In this document: in pieces, positions 44,984 to 54,185 of the stretch
How the letters are laid out: every line of letters begins with the position of its first letter
How positions within the stretch are numbered: position 1 is the stretch's first letter
NCBI GenBank assembly: GCA_910577685.1
Contig: CAJTOH010000015.1
Location: forward strand, 19,402-83,401
Source: an uncultured Dorea sp.
GTDB lineage: Bacteria; Bacillota; Clostridia; Lachnospirales; Lachnospiraceae
Direction: 5' to 3'
Length of the DNA stretch: 64,000 nucleotides
The notes under the pieces: model-generated
Seen by the model: only the letters and a program-made list of their open reading frames with translations
Database searches by the model: none
Told to the model about the DNA's origin: nothing
Program-made: the position numbers and the translations under genes

Positions 44984-45014
44984 GGTTTTGCTATAGAACA
45001 TTAAAAGCAAAACC
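44984..45014 (-). other. leader hairpin of the carboxyltransferase operon
   Basis: Perfect 8-bp inverted repeat GGTTTTGC/GCAAAACC (44984-44991 and 45007-45014) with a 15-nt loop in the 5' untranslated region, between the promoter and the ribosome binding site. It could be an operator or mRNA stem. Confidence 0.45.
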
Positions 45015-45031
45015 AAATTTTTGCCAATTAT

Positions 45032-45060
45032 ATTATATCCCTTTTGGCAGTTTCCTGCAA
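45032..45060 (-). promoter_or_regulatory. promoter of the carboxyltransferase operon
   Basis: TTGCAG, 17-bp spacer, TATAAT on the minus strand, about 83 bp upstream of the first gene of the operon. Confidence 0.85.
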
Positions 45061-45097
45061 CAATTTTCTATACTTTTGTTAATCTCTTCACACAGAA

Positions 45098-45120
45098 AAA
45101 GGGGGCTGCCGCGCCCCTTT
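45098..45120 (-). terminator. terminator after the YcxB-like gene
   Basis: AAAGGGG (45098-45104) pairs with CCCCTTT (45114-45120) with a GC-rich loop; minus-strand T-run follows. It starts 12 bp after the stop codon at 45133. Confidence 0.75.
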
Positions 45121-45132
45121 CTCTGCCTGATT

Positions 45133-45741
45133 TTATAATTTCTTGATTTTCCCGTCCGCCTTTTTACACTTTTCCAACAGGAATCCCTTTAAATCTTCGA
45201 TCTGTGCGTCCAAAAGCGCATCCTTCGGAAACCCGATCATAGCCCTTGGACTGCCCGGCATGTCCAAATCCTTCTTAACGACCAGCCCCAGCCCTCTCTG
45301 CGACTCCAACAGGCGCACCACCTGCCCGTATTCAAACGCCTTTTTCTTAATCTTAGTGACGCTCTCAAAACGGTCCTCATAGAAATCAATCTGTGCGATA
45401 ATCGCCTTCCCGCTTTTTGCCTTTCTGTGCTGATACATCTCCTGCGCATCCCCGGCAGCGGTCGCACGGACTGCTTTTCTCCAGACCGTCCGATTGACGA
45501 GCATAGCCGCGGCCGACAGCGCCGCCCACCCGAGCAGATACTTAATCAGGAAAAACAAAAGTCCCGGCACAGTACCCCCGCCTGGGTCTCCATAGATAAA
45601 GATGAAGACCAGCACCAGGATCCCCAGCCCCGCGGCAATAAACTTCATCGTCAGATCGCTGCTGTCCACGTCATAAAGTTCACAGACCGTCTCCAGCGTC
45701 TCTATCGTCTCCTCATATACTACGCGGTAATTATACGCCAT
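45133..45741 (-). CDS. YcxB-like membrane protein
   Basis: A 202-residue protein with two central membrane helices (AAGLGILVLVFIFIYG and LLFFLIKYLLGWAALSAAAML) and a C-terminal soluble part (IDFYEDRFESVTKIKKKAFEYGQVVRLLES) like that of the YcxB-like family. The ATG at 45741 is chosen for GGAAGGG nine bases upstream. It is apparently monocistronic, followed by a terminator. Function unknown. Confidence 0.75.
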   Translation of the reverse strand: MAYNYRVVYEETIETLETVCELYDVDSSDLTMKFIAAGLGILVLVFIFIYGDPGGGTVPGLLFFLIKYLLGWAALSAAAMLVNRTVWRKAVRATAAGDAQEMYQHRKAKSGKAIIAQIDFYEDRFESVTKIKKKAFEYGQVVRLLESQRGLGLVVKKDLDMPGSPRAMIGFPKDALLDAQIEDLKGFLLEKCKKADGKIKKL

Positions 45742-45876
45742 ATAACTTTTCCCTTCCAAAAAAATCAATCTCCAAACAGCCGCCTTACAAAAAAGCGGGG
45801 GTACCGCTTAATAGCTAATCACTAACTATCTCACGATACCCCTTCCTAAATTATTATACTTATGTAAAATCGAGAA

Positions 45877-47226
45877 TTACTCTCCTTCAACCATCTTGTC
45901 AACCTTACCGGAGAAGATAAACATAATAACTCCGCAGGCAATAATTACTACCGCAACTCCGCCGTAACCCTTGATGAAGTCGATCTTTGACAGCCAGTTG
46001 TAGAGCATCGCGCTTCCTTTTGAAGCGAAGAAAATTGCCAGAGGCCAGATTCCAAGCAGCGTACCAAGCAGCTTCTTCGGAGCGTACTTGCTGATGAAGG
46101 AATTTCCCAGAGGTGAGAAAATAACTTCGCCCACAGTCATGAATACCGCCGCAAGAACGATAATCCAGATACCTACCGGATCCTTTGTTCCTGAACCTGC
46201 AAGGATTGCAGCGAATACCATCGTCGCAGGGGTAAGCCCAAGGATAATGATTCCGAGAGCCGTCTTCTTGAACATACCCAGATCTCCCTGAGGTCTCTGC
46301 CGTAACTTCGCCCAGATTCCCGCAAAGATCGGACACAGGATGATACAGAGCAGACCGTTCATGGAGTCAAACCATGCCGTCGGCATCGTAAAAGAACCGA
46401 TGTTCCAGTTCGCCCATCCAAGACCAGCCTCGCTGGTAGGACCGAATTCGAAGTATACCGGATTGTAAACCATATACCAGATCAGCCAGAAAATACCGGA
46501 AAACGCGGTTACAATCATGATTGCAATAACGCGGTTCTTCTCAAGTTTCGTAAGCGGAGCCGTATCCTTCTCTGCTTTATCAACACTCTCTACACGGTTA
46601 TCAACAAGGAACGGCTTCTTACCGGCATCGCCGAAGAACTTCATTCCGAAGATCCACCATACGCAGTCAACAAAGAGTGCGATCGCGCATACAAGGAATA
46701 ACATACGATATCCCGCAACTCCCGCAAGGAGCGAAAGGAACGTTGTACCGCTGAAAGAACCGATGTTTACGAACGTATACTGCAGACTGAATACCGTATC
46801 CAGCTCATCCTCATCCGCAAGAGGGAACAGACGTCCGTTAATACCGGAAACGTTTCCTTTGAAGAAACCTGTGCCGACCGCAACAAGAATTACCATTGCC
46901 CAGATCATTCCGATTCCGTTCGCTTTCCATGCGCACAGATAACCCAGACCCATTAAGATCTCTCCTACCGGAACCAAAAGGCGGGGGCTGATCCAACGGT
47001 CGGCAATATATCCGCCGATGATCGGCGTAATATAAGTCAGAGCCACCAGATTCGCAGCCATCGTCGTCGCCACGGACTTATCCATTCCAAGTCCGCCCTT
47101 CACTGCCTCTGCGGCAATGAAAATCGTGAGCCCCCACTTAGCAGCATAGTATGCAAGTCGTTCAAATGTAAAGGACAGACAGCATACATAGAAGCCGAAT
47201 GGAAAACTCTTTTTTGTTTTTCCCAT
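45877..47226 (-). CDS. POT family proton-coupled peptide transporter
   Basis: A 449-residue, roughly 12-helix major facilitator protein. POT family features are FERLAYYAAKWGLTIF (the ExxERFxYY-like motif), GGYIADRWISPR and FLSLLAGVAGYRML. Such proteins import di- and tripeptides with protons. I chose the ATG at 47226, nine bases after GGAGG. A promoter with TATTAT lies about 75 bp upstream. Some residues of the first-helix motif differ from DtpT, so peptide specificity is only inferred. Confidence 0.9.
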   Translation of the reverse strand: MGKTKKSFPFGFYVCCLSFTFERLAYYAAKWGLTIFIAAEAVKGGLGMDKSVATTMAANLVALTYITPIIGGYIADRWISPRLLVPVGEILMGLGYLCAWKANGIGMIWAMVILVAVGTGFFKGNVSGINGRLFPLADEDELDTVFSLQYTFVNIGSFSGTTFLSLLAGVAGYRMLFLVCAIALFVDCVWWIFGMKFFGDAGKKPFLVDNRVESVDKAEKDTAPLTKLEKNRVIAIMIVTAFSGIFWLIWYMVYNPVYFEFGPTSEAGLGWANWNIGSFTMPTAWFDSMNGLLCIILCPIFAGIWAKLRQRPQGDLGMFKKTALGIIILGLTPATMVFAAILAGSGTKDPVGIWIIVLAAVFMTVGEVIFSPLGNSFISKYAPKKLLGTLLGIWPLAIFFASKGSAMLYNWLSKIDFIKGYGGVAVVIIACGVIMFIFSGKVDKMVEGE

Positions 47227-47300
47227 ACTTTTCATCCTCCAATGATATAATTTGCTTTCATTTGGCAAAATACCACAAACAAAAGCCCTCGGTGCAATAT

Positions 47301-47329
47301 ATAATATCATGATATGAACAAAAACACAA
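47301..47329 (-). promoter_or_regulatory. promoter of the peptide transporter gene
   Basis: TTGTGT, 17-bp spacer, TATTAT on the minus strand. The spacer/-10 region contains the palindrome ATATCATGATAT. Confidence 0.6.
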
Positions 47330-47401
47330 TATAAACTTTTAAGAAAAGTTTAAGTAATTCCGGAAATTTCTTTATAATTTTTTTATATTCTCCCGCTCCT
47401 C

Positions 47402-48151
47402 CTATAGATCTGCCATATGCCCGAGAATCTGCTGATAGAACTCCTCCTGACTCTCCCCCCGTTCCAGCATATTCAATATCAAGCCGTCCTTTAGAAAGAT
47501 GATCCTGCTGCAGCTGCTTGCGACCTGAGGATCATGGGTGACCATTACAATGGTCTTTTTATACTGCCGGTTAATCCGGCTCAACGCCTCGATTACAATC
47601 TTCCCCGACTTGGAATCCAGATTGCCCGTAGGCTCGTCCGCCAGAATCAGATCCGGCTCGTTAATAAGGGCGCGGCAGATCGCGACTCTCTGCCGTTCCC
47701 CGCCGGACAGTTCATACGGATACTTCCTGATCAGATGGTCAATCCGGAAATGCTCGGCCTGCTCTCTGGCACAGGAAAAGCATTTCTCCTCGCTTGCTTT
47801 ATCGAGAATCAAAGGAAGCATAATATTCTCCTCCACGGTTAGACTGTCCATCAGATAAAAATCCTGAAAGACGAAGCCGATGTTCCGGCGGCGGATGTCC
47901 GCAAGCTCATCCTGCCATAATTCGTTTACTTTCCTGTCTTTAAAATACAGTTCGCCCTTTGTGGGGCGGTCGATCAGCCCCAAAAGCTTTAAAAGCGTCG
48001 TCTTTCCGCATCCGGACTTTCCCATAATTCCCACGAACTCATTTTCCTCAATCCGGAAATCCAGCCCCTTTAACACCTTAACCACGCCGTCTTCTGCAGT
48101 AGGAAGCTTATAATTACGTATTAGCTCTTCTGCCTTCAATACACTGCACAT
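47402..48151 (-). CDS. ABC transporter ATP-binding protein (BceA type)
   Basis: A 249-residue ATPase of the MacB/LolD/BceA class: Walker A GKSGCGKTT, Q-loop FVFQDFYLMDSL, signature LSGGERQRVAICRAL, Walker B LILADEPTGNLD and VTHDPQVAS. It pairs with the FtsX-like permease encoded just upstream; the permease stop codon sits within its ribosome binding site. BceAB-type systems commonly remove peptide antibiotics from lipid II cycle targets. Confidence 0.94.
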   Translation of the reverse strand: MCSVLKAEELIRNYKLPTAEDGVVKVLKGLDFRIEENEFVGIMGKSGCGKTTLLKLLGLIDRPTKGELYFKDRKVNELWQDELADIRRRNIGFVFQDFYLMDSLTVEENIMLPLILDKASEEKCFSCAREQAEHFRIDHLIRKYPYELSGGERQRVAICRALINEPDLILADEPTGNLDSKSGKIVIEALSRINRQYKKTIVMVTHDPQVASSCSRIIFLKDGLILNMLERGESQEEFYQQILGHMADL

Positions 48152-48153
48152 AC

Positions 48154-50814
48154 CTACACCTCGCCTGCTTTTTTCTCAATCCGCCGGATGTTCCATTCCG
48201 TCAAAAGCCACGTTACGATTCCGAAAACTGCCATTTCACACACTGCCGAAGGAATCAGCATCCTAAGGAAACGCTTTGCATCCGCCGCATCATAGAGCCT
48301 TGCGGCGACGATTCCATAAACCAGCCCGACGCTTAAGGTTCCCGCCGCAGCCACCGTCAAAATATAGTAAGTTCTGATTTCACTTCTAAAAAGCGCCGCC
48401 CGCTCCGCCTTTTTCATGCCCATGCAGTTCAGGAACTGCACCTTGCGTATATTCCCTTTCTTTTCCGTCATCATCTTTATTCCAAGAAGGAGGATGGACG
48501 CTGCAAAAAACGCCGCCCTAAGAAGGGCCGCCATGGTCCTCCGCATCCGAAGTTCTGCGTCTGCTCTCTCCTTCACCTCCCCTTTCAGATAATAGCTTTT
48601 TACCTTGGAATCATACCTGTCCTCCTGCCTGTGCCGTTCTTTGAACGCCGAAAATTCCGGCTCAAGCCCTGCTAAGGCCTCCTCGTCCCCATTGACAAGC
48701 GCAAGTCTTGTGGGTCCCTGATTCGGCTCAAATCCTTCCATACGCATCTGCTCCAAAGTCTGAATCTCGCCGGAGAAAGGATTCGTCGTCTTCCACTCGT
48801 CCTTTGCCTTCTCAAAATATGCGTCGGAAAACACCACCAGATTCTCCCTGTCTCCCTGACACATGATCCCTATCAGGCTGTCCGTCTCTTCCCCCGCAAT
48901 CTGCCGCACATAATAGGACGTCACGGTCAGCGAATGGGCGAATTCAGCCGGAAAATTATCCGGGCTGTATCCCTCGCACACAGGCCCCGTATAGAGCACC
49001 GGCGTTTCCATCGGCACGTAAGTATCGTAATAGTCGATGGGCTTAGCCTCCGTCCCCGTATCCTGCTGATGTACGATGTAGATTTTCTCACCCTTGCTGT
49101 CCAGCCCAAGGTCCCTCTTCCGGTAATCAGGATTCCTCTTTTTTTTCAGCAGATGGTAGGTAGACTCGGAAATCCCTATATTCTGGCTTCCGATTCCCGC
49201 CGTATCCGACTCGCTTCCCGACACCCGTACCATCGGGTACACTTCCGCATCCACTCCGTCCGTCTCTTCAAGCTTCCTAAGAAGCGCGTCGTCTTCCTCC
49301 CCTTCCCCTGCAATCAGCACCAGATCATAGGGAAACAAGGTTTCCGTATTCGTCACCAGACGCGCCGAGAAGAACTGCACGCCGAAAAGGGCGACGATAC
49401 AGGTCTGCAGCACGCACAGTCCGAAAATATACCAGACAGCGCTTCTTGACCGGTGGTAAAAAGGGTGGTGCTTTAACAGCTTCGATAAAGCGCCCTTTCT
49501 TTTTTTCCGGTGGATCAGATATCCCGCGATCCCATACCTGAGAATCAGGTAAAGGCCCAGAAAACACTGCAGTAAAAATTCTACGTTTTCTGCGTTCACG
49601 TTCTCCTGGTATTCCTGAAGCGCCAACGCCGTCAAATAAACGCCGGCCGCAACGAACACAATATGGAAATGTCCGGGAATCTTCTCCTTCATCATCTGCA
49701 GATCCGTAGAACTTCCCATCCGCAGACCTACAAACAGGTCGTGGGTCACAAAAAACGTCGTCAGATAAATAAGCAGCATGACCGGAACCGTTTTCAGGAA
49801 GAGAAGGGGTGAAAACCAACCCCCCGGTCCTCCTGCCGCTTCCCTGAACACGGCTACCAGCGCCAGTCCCAGAATACCGCCAATGATTAGAGAGACGACA
49901 GCCCCGATGCCAAGTTCCAGCCCCATACAGGAATACATAGTCTTCGTACGGATTCCAAGAGTCTTGAACACGCCGTATTCCGGAAGCCGCTTCCTCAGAT
50001 AATAGAGAAGCAGCAAGACAAGCATCAAAAGCCCTACAAGCCCCAGCTCGATCAGCCCTCGAAACAGAACCTGCCCCGCGCCTGCCGGATAACCGGTCTT
50101 GTAGCTCATATCCCCCGCTTTTATCAGCGACTGCATACCAAAACCTGCCGTCACAAAAGCGAACACCAGCCCGTTGCAGGTAAGAAGCACCGAATATTCT
50201 TTCAGGTTTCCTACGAAATTCTTCCAGACAACGCTGAAAAACAGACGGCTGTATCTCCCCGGAAAATAAAGGCGTCTTTTACGCTCCGCCTTCCTAAGCT
50301 TTTCCTGCTTCTCGTACTCAGCCCGGTCCCCGACTTCTCTCTCCCAGATCTCTATCATCTTACGTCCGATACATTCCACTCCTGCGAGCAGCATGAGAAC
50401 GCCCGGATACAGGACCGCTTCAACCCTATTCGTACAGACCGTCCCGATCATATAATCCCACATGTTGACGTAGGTAAATACAATCGCCATCAGAATCACG
50501 GCCACATTCACATGCCAGCTCTTTCCCAAAAGCATAACTACCAGATACAGCACGCATACGGCGGCAAACGCCAGATAAATCCAAAGGCTTGCCCAAAGCC
50601 CGCCGTAATAAGAAGGATCCGGCAAAAGTCCGGCGCGCCTTACGATGCTTTCCGCCCCCTCCGCCTTCAGGCATAAGGCAAAGGAAACCAGATTATAACG
50701 CTTCTCCCCCACCATGATCCACGGATAACACAGCGCTGCAAAAATAAGCAGATACATAATGACCGAAAAACGCCGCTGTATGCGTCTCTGCCGATCAGAA
50801 ATCTCTTTTTCCAT
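48154..50814 (-). CDS. FtsX-like ABC permease (BceB type, extended)
   Basis: An 886-residue permease. An N-terminal hydrophobic region (residues about 18-170, four helices) precedes the first FtsX module (near 215-400), followed by further helices, a large external domain of about 240 residues (about 520-755) and a final FtsX module (about 770-880). The large external domain is characteristic of BceB-like antimicrobial-peptide detoxification permeases, although typical BceB is about 650 residues; the extra N-terminal membrane region is unusual. ATG at 50814 has AGGGAG seven bases upstream. No adjacent BceRS kinase is present. Confidence 0.88.
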   Translation of the reverse strand: MEKEISDRQRRIQRRFSVIMYLLIFAALCYPWIMVGEKRYNLVSFALCLKAEGAESIVRRAGLLPDPSYYGGLWASLWIYLAFAAVCVLYLVVMLLGKSWHVNVAVILMAIVFTYVNMWDYMIGTVCTNRVEAVLYPGVLMLLAGVECIGRKMIEIWEREVGDRAEYEKQEKLRKAERKRRLYFPGRYSRLFFSVVWKNFVGNLKEYSVLLTCNGLVFAFVTAGFGMQSLIKAGDMSYKTGYPAGAGQVLFRGLIELGLVGLLMLVLLLLYYLRKRLPEYGVFKTLGIRTKTMYSCMGLELGIGAVVSLIIGGILGLALVAVFREAAGGPGGWFSPLLFLKTVPVMLLIYLTTFFVTHDLFVGLRMGSSTDLQMMKEKIPGHFHIVFVAAGVYLTALALQEYQENVNAENVEFLLQCFLGLYLILRYGIAGYLIHRKKRKGALSKLLKHHPFYHRSRSAVWYIFGLCVLQTCIVALFGVQFFSARLVTNTETLFPYDLVLIAGEGEEDDALLRKLEETDGVDAEVYPMVRVSGSESDTAGIGSQNIGISESTYHLLKKKRNPDYRKRDLGLDSKGEKIYIVHQQDTGTEAKPIDYYDTYVPMETPVLYTGPVCEGYSPDNFPAEFAHSLTVTSYYVRQIAGEETDSLIGIMCQGDRENLVVFSDAYFEKAKDEWKTTNPFSGEIQTLEQMRMEGFEPNQGPTRLALVNGDEEALAGLEPEFSAFKERHRQEDRYDSKVKSYYLKGEVKERADAELRMRRTMAALLRAAFFAASILLLGIKMMTEKKGNIRKVQFLNCMGMKKAERAALFRSEIRTYYILTVAAAGTLSVGLVYGIVAARLYDAADAKRFLRMLIPSAVCEMAVFGIVTWLLTEWNIRRIEKKAGEV

Positions 50815-50865
50815 CTCCAAACTCCCTGTCCAAACATCTCCCGAAATATTTTCTTAGGATGTATA

Positions 50866-52653
50866 TTAAATAGGACGTGTATATTCCTTAAGCCACTCCC
50901 GTTCTTCCTCCGTAAGACGCGGCCCGATCTTTTCATACACCTGCTCATGGTAATGATTGAGCCATTCCCTCTCATCCCGGCTCATATCCTCAGGGTCGAT
51001 TCCGTCCAGATCAATAGGAGCGAAGGTAATCGTCTCGAAGTACATAAACTGTCCGTATTTGTTCTTCACACCTTTTCTCACGATAAACTCATTCTCGATA
51101 CGGATTCCGAACTTCCCGTCCTCGTAGATTCCCGGCTCATCGGTAATAACCATGCCCTCTTCAAGCTGATGGTGCTCATTCTTACTGGGGACCACATACC
51201 AGCGGAAACCTGTAGGCGGCTCATGGACATTAGCAAGGTATCCTACGCCGTGCCCCGTACCGCACTGGTAATCTAAGTCCAAATCCCAGATGGGGCCCCT
51301 TGCCAGCACATCCAAGTTATATCCATAACATCCATAGAGGAAACGCGCCCGCGACAAGCGCATCATCGCCCTTACCACAGCCGTAAAATACCGCTTCATC
51401 TGCATATCTACGGAACCCAATACGAAAGTTCTGGTAATATCGGTAGACCCTTCATAATAACCGCCGCCCGTATCATTTAAAAAGAATGCTCCGCAGGATA
51501 ATTCAACGTCCGTCTCTTCACTGGGAGAATAATGCATCATTGCAGCATGATCCGCAAACGCGCACAGCGGCTCAAAACTATCGCGGATATAGCCCTCCTG
51601 GGCGGCGCGGAACTCCGTAAGCCTTGCGGCGGAGCTAAGCTCCGTGATCTTTTCTTTATCATAGCGGGTCTTGATCCAGTGCATGAACTTCGTGACAGCG
51701 ACGCCGTCCTTGATATGCGCTTCCCGGATATTCTCAAGCTCCGTCTCATTCTTCATGGCTTTCATTAGAATCGTGGGGTTTGCGGCTTCCACAATCTTAC
51801 AAGGGATATTTTTATAGAGAGCATAGTTCATCTTCATAGGATCAATCAGAACAGTCTTTGAAGCCTCCAAAGTCTTTACGTCCTCATAGATCGCATTATA
51901 CGGGTGAACCGCCGCATGATTCTTCCTAAGCTCTTCACGGATCCGGTCGTTTAACTTGGAATCATCCACGTACAATTCCACCCCGTCCTGCTTCACAATA
52001 GCATATGAGAGCAGAAGCGGGAAGAACTCAATATCATCCCCCCTGACATTCAGAAGCCAGCAGATGTCATCTAAGGATGCAATAATATGATAATCGGCCC
52101 CATACTCCTCCATAGCCTTACGCACGCGCGTAAGCTTCGACGCGGCGCTCTCTCCTGAGTATTTCTCCTCAAGGAAAAACGCCGGTTTATCGGAAAGCGG
52201 CGGGCGGTCCTTCCATACGGCGTCAACCAGATCAACAGAATAATGGATACGGATCTTCTTTTTGGCCAGCGCCTCTTCGTATTCCCTTCCCTCGCCCATG
52301 GAGAGCACTCGTCCGTCAAAGGCTACCGTACCGCCCTTCGGCACACAGCCGCACAAGTATTCCGTAATCGACGGCGTATCCCCCACAAACATCTTCATCA
52401 GCCGGATACCGCTTCCCTCAAGCTCCTTCTCCGCCTGGAAGAAGTATCTTCCGTCCGTCCAAAGCCCCCCGTCGTCCTTGGTGATTACCACCGTCCCGTA
52501 AGACCCGCTGAATCCGGAAATAAACTTTCTCGCCTTAAAGTGCTCGCCCACATATTCGCTCTGGTGAAAATCAGCGGTCGGCACGACATAGGCGTCAATC
52601 CCTTTTTCCTCCATAAGCGACCGGAGTGCAAGGATCCTTTCTGCTGCGTTCAT
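50866..52653 (-). CDS. Xaa-Pro aminopeptidase (aminopeptidase P, M24B)
   Basis: A 595-residue three-domain aminopeptidase P. Two creatinase-N-like domains span residues 1-300 and the M24 pita-bread catalytic domain 305-530. Metal ligands are visible: Asp pair in NDTGGGYYEGSTDITR, His in GTGHGVGYLANVHEPP, and Glu residues in TDEPGIYEDG and GIRIENEF. It cleaves the N-terminal residue from peptides with proline in position two, in the cytoplasm, which would process peptides brought in by the POT transporter. It has its own promoter and is divergent from the MATE gene. Confidence 0.96.
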   Translation of the reverse strand: MNAAERILALRSLMEEKGIDAYVVPTADFHQSEYVGEHFKARKFISGFSGSYGTVVITKDDGGLWTDGRYFFQAEKELEGSGIRLMKMFVGDTPSITEYLCGCVPKGGTVAFDGRVLSMGEGREYEEALAKKKIRIHYSVDLVDAVWKDRPPLSDKPAFFLEEKYSGESAASKLTRVRKAMEEYGADYHIIASLDDICWLLNVRGDDIEFFPLLLSYAIVKQDGVELYVDDSKLNDRIREELRKNHAAVHPYNAIYEDVKTLEASKTVLIDPMKMNYALYKNIPCKIVEAANPTILMKAMKNETELENIREAHIKDGVAVTKFMHWIKTRYDKEKITELSSAARLTEFRAAQEGYIRDSFEPLCAFADHAAMMHYSPSEETDVELSCGAFFLNDTGGGYYEGSTDITRTFVLGSVDMQMKRYFTAVVRAMMRLSRARFLYGCYGYNLDVLARGPIWDLDLDYQCGTGHGVGYLANVHEPPTGFRWYVVPSKNEHHQLEEGMVITDEPGIYEDGKFGIRIENEFIVRKGVKNKYGQFMYFETITFAPIDLDGIDPEDMSRDEREWLNHYHEQVYEKIGPRLTEEEREWLKEYTRPI

Positions 52654-52689
52654 AACTGAAACCTCCTCGATAAAAAATAATATATGGAT

Positions 52690-52718
52690 ACTGTATCATA
52701 AAACCTTTGAAAGTACAA
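52690..52718 (-). promoter_or_regulatory. promoter of the aminopeptidase P gene
   Basis: TTGTAC, 17-bp spacer, TACAGT on the minus strand, 37 bp upstream of the start codon. Confidence 0.65.
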
Positions 52719-52726
52719 TTTTTATA

Positions 52727-52755
52727 TTGAATCCCCTCGGGAAATATGCTATGAT
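52727..52755 (+). promoter_or_regulatory. promoter of the MATE transporter gene
   Basis: TTGAAT, 17-bp spacer, TATGAT, about 37 bp upstream of the start codon and back to back with the aminopeptidase promoter. Confidence 0.75.
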
Positions 52756-52791
52756 CTGTCGTAAATTCCTGCGGAAAGTTGAGGTGGTATC

Positions 52792-54156
52792 ATGGCGGCG
52801 CGCATTAGAAATATGACAGAAGGGAGGCCCGCTTCCCTGATCTTCACATTCGCCCTCCCCCTTATGGTAGGCAATGTATTCCAACAACTGTATACTGTCG
52901 TAGACACCATGGTCGTCGGAAAAGCCCTTGGCGTAGGAGCGCTTGCCGCCCTTGGCGCTGCGGACTGGCTGAACTGGATGATGCTCGGAATCATCCAGGG
53001 ACTTACCCAGGGCTTTGGAATCCTGATGGCACAGGAGTTCGGCGCAGGCCGGTACGACAGCCTCCGCAAGTCCATCGGCATCTCCGCAGTTTTGTCACTG
53101 ATATCCTCTTTTGTGCTGCTGTCAGCCGGACAGCTTCTGGCCCGTCCGGTCTTAAACATTCTGCAGACACCGCCGGATATCCTCCCGGATACCTTGCTGT
53201 ATCTGCGTATCATGTACCTTGGGGTCCCTGTCGTGACGGCATATAATCTGCTGGCGTCAATTCTGCGTTCCTTAGGGGACGGCAAGACTCCCCTCCACGC
53301 AATGATCGCTGCAGCCGTCATCAATATCGGACTGGATCTTCTGTTCGTGCTGGTCTTTGGGTTCGGAATTGCCGGAGCTGCAGCCGCAACCTTAATTGCA
53401 CAGCTGGCCTCCAGCCTGTTCTGCCTGTACCATATCCGGAAGATCGAACTGTTAAGTTTCACGGCATCCGATTTTTGCATCACGGACCGGCAGCTCCCCT
53501 TACGCCTGCTGATGCTTGGATTCCCTATGGCTTTCCAGAATGCGATCATATCCGTCGGCGGCATGATCGTACAATTTGTGGTAAACGGATTCGGCGTCAT
53601 CTTTATCGCCGGTTTTACCGCTACCAACAAGCTGTACGGAGTACTGGAAGTCGCCGCTACCTCCTACGGTTATTCCATGGTCACTTATGCCGGCCAGAAT
53701 CTGGGCGCAGGGAGAACGGACCGCATCCGCAAGGGCGTAAAGTCGGCGGTCCTGATCGCGCTGCTGACCTCTCTGGTAATTGCAATGCTGATGCTGTTTG
53801 CCGGAAAGACGATTCTTGGCTGTTTCATCTCCGGTACGCCACAACAATACCAACAGACGCTGGAGATTGCCTATTATTATCTGTCGGTCATGAGCGTCTG
53901 CCTGCCGATCCTGTACATCCTGCACATTACACGCTCCGCCATCCAGGGAATGGGCAACACCGTCCTACCGCTGGTCTCCGGTATTGCGGAATTTGTCATG
54001 CGGGCCGTTACGGCCGTCTTTCTTCCTATGGTGATCGGCGAAAACGGCATCTTCTATGCGGAAATCATGGCGTGGACAGGGGCGACCATTATACTGGTAA
54101 TCAGTTACTTTGCAGTGATTCGAAAAGCCGAACGAATATCAGGCAGGTCCGCATAA
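52792..54156 (+). CDS. MATE family efflux transporter
   Basis: A 454-residue, 12-helix antiporter. Two homologous halves start with ALPLMVGNVFQQLYTVVDTMVVGKALGVGALAALGA and GFPMAFQNAIISVGGMIVQFVVNGFGV. MATE proteins expel cationic drugs or metabolites in exchange for Na+ or H+. GAGGTGG precedes the ATG. It is transcribed alone from its own promoter and closed by a strong terminator. Substrate unknown; a convergent MerR regulator follows, which may or may not control it. Confidence 0.95.
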   Translation: MAARIRNMTEGRPASLIFTFALPLMVGNVFQQLYTVVDTMVVGKALGVGALAALGAADWLNWMMLGIIQGLTQGFGILMAQEFGAGRYDSLRKSIGISAVLSLISSFVLLSAGQLLARPVLNILQTPPDILPDTLLYLRIMYLGVPVVTAYNLLASILRSLGDGKTPLHAMIAAAVINIGLDLLFVLVFGFGIAGAAAATLIAQLASSLFCLYHIRKIELLSFTASDFCITDRQLPLRLLMLGFPMAFQNAIISVGGMIVQFVVNGFGVIFIAGFTATNKLYGVLEVAATSYGYSMVTYAGQNLGAGRTDRIRKGVKSAVLIALLTSLVIAMLMLFAGKTILGCFISGTPQQYQQTLEIAYYYLSVMSVCLPILYILHITRSAIQGMGNTVLPLVSGIAEFVMRAVTAVFLPMVIGENGIFYAEIMAWTGATIILVISYFAVIRKAERISGRSA

Positions 54157-54177
54157 CAGACCTGCCTGATATTTTTC
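54136..54177 (+). terminator. rho-independent terminator of the MATE gene
   Basis: A perfect 14-bp stem (54136-54149 and 54159-54172) with a 9-nt loop containing the stop codon, followed by TTTTT. Confidence 0.9.
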
Positions 54178-54185
54178 GTTGACTC

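Noticed and set aside
52749..53630. Minus-strand open frame of 293 codons opposite the MATE gene
   Set aside because: Mirror of the MATE coding sequence with Arg/Ser/Pro-rich nonsense content and no conserved motif.
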